Shown here in pieces: positions 63,656 to 64,000 of a DNA stretch of 64,000 bases. The notes under the pieces were generated by a model. It searched no databases, was not told the origin of the DNA, and was given only the letters and a program-made list of their open reading frames with translations. The position numbers were made by a program, and so were the translations under genes. Numbering within the stretch: the first letter of the stretch is position 1; every line of letters begins with the position of its first letter. This DNA is from Nocardioides daeguensis (GTDB taxonomy: Bacteria; Actinomycetota; Actinomycetes; Propionibacteriales; Nocardioidaceae), in assembly GCF_019192965.1 (NCBI RefSeq), contig NZ_JAHTKU010000026.1, positions 1-64,000 of the forward strand, in the 5' to 3' direction.

Positions 63656-64000
63656 CCTGCCGGTGGTTGAGGTGCGAGGCCGCCCCGCGGCAGAGCCCTG
63701 CCGGTGGTTGAGGTGCGAGGCCGCCCCGCGGCCGAGCCTCGAAACCATCGGTCGCGCTGCCGGAACCTGCCCGGGATGCTGCGGTCGCGTAGCCGGTCGG
63801 GTTCCGAAAGGCAGCAACGAAGGAGGGCCGTAGGAGTCGGGTTCAGCGGTCGGGCTACGGCCCGCTGATGCGGCCGGTGGTTGAGGTGCGAGCGCCAGCG
63901 AGCCTCGAAACCTCCGGCCGTGCTGCCGGAACTGCCCGGGCACAGTTCGCGCCGGATGCCCGGAGTTTCGAGGCTCCTCGCTGGCGCTCGTCGCGCCTCA
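63656..64000. repeat. second cluster of the GGTTGAG/TCGAAACC repeat family
   Basis: This gene-free end of the window holds GGTTGAGGTGCGAG units (63665, 63707 and near 63877), a second copy of the 127-bp element (63736-63863), a partial third copy (63902-63940) and an inverted copy ending GCGCCTCA at the last base. The element continues outside the window. No gene is seen between 63631 and 64000. Confidence 0.85.

Overview
The window is a very GC-rich actinobacterial chromosome segment. Gene content and order (WhiB, DUF3499, DUF5719, F420 genes, TIGR03089, Trm112 next to a phosphomannomutase, galactofuran genes without mycolate genes, GTG starts, many apparently leaderless genes) fit a member of the Nocardioidaceae, probably Nocardioides or a close relative. 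This placement is inference; no species is claimed. No phage, IS element or CRISPR array was seen.

Layout. 1-560: 5' tip of a 16S rRNA gene on the minus strand with its leader and two promoters. 561-5.7 kb: tyrS, then a receptor Ser/Thr kinase followed directly by a pseudokinase paralogue, a DUF72 protein and a PIG-L deacetylase. 5.7-10.1 kb: a CAU tRNA, an APH-fold kinase, and a two-component system diverging from a small membrane protein over 11-bp-spaced repeats. 10.2-11.6 kb: a toxin-antitoxin-like pair (HTH plus DUF6036 nucleotidyltransferase) beside tRNA-Asn. 11.7-16.1 kb: dnaG with a coupled small gene, an L,D-transpeptidase and a secreted protein. 16.1-24.0 kb: sugar-phosphate genes (SIS, Trm112, manB), DUF3499, a zincin-like protein without its metal motif, DUF5719 and a giant membrane glycosyltransferase. 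24.2-29.7 kb: whiB, fbiA-fbiB, DUF3105, a 200-bp tandem duplication, manC, TIGR03089. 29.7-41.8 kb: cell-envelope block (PGRP amidase, Wzt/Wzm exporter, GlfT2, UDP-galactopyranose mutase, PAP2, two GT2 enzymes, an IMPase-family phosphatase). 41.8-43.7 kb: 35-bp repeat array and a DUF222/HNH gene carrying the same repeat in frame. 43.8-49.9 kb: two LytR-CpsA-Psr enzymes, a serine/threonine dehydratase with LysR, a thioesterase and an enoyl-CoA hydratase. 49.9-53.6 kb: a small DUF1059-like gene, a GH6 lipoprotein, and a sortase between two LPxTG proteins, one of which runs into poly-G tracts. 53.8-60.8 kb: acyl-CoA dehydrogenase/TetR pair, CoA-binding protein, purK-purE, an orphan winged-helix regulator, an adenylate cyclase with a PH-domain partner, birA. 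60.9-64.0 kb: DUF885 peptidase, an HTH_42/YcaQ-type protein, and a second copy of the repeat family.

How the genes work together. The dominant theme is the cell surface: manB/manC feed GDP-mannose, Glf makes UDP-galactofuranose, GlfT2 and the GT2 enzymes build a galactan-like polymer, Wzm/Wzt export it, LCP enzymes probably attach it to peptidoglycan, and amidase, L,D-transpeptidase and sortase remodel or decorate the wall. The most unusual signals are the kinase/pseudokinase pair, a repeat family with GGTTGAG and TCGAAACC ends that has entered a coding sequence, a CofE-only FbiB, overlapping divergent -10 boxes, and the poly-G tract at the end of a sortase substrate. All calls come from reading the sequence; no database search was run.
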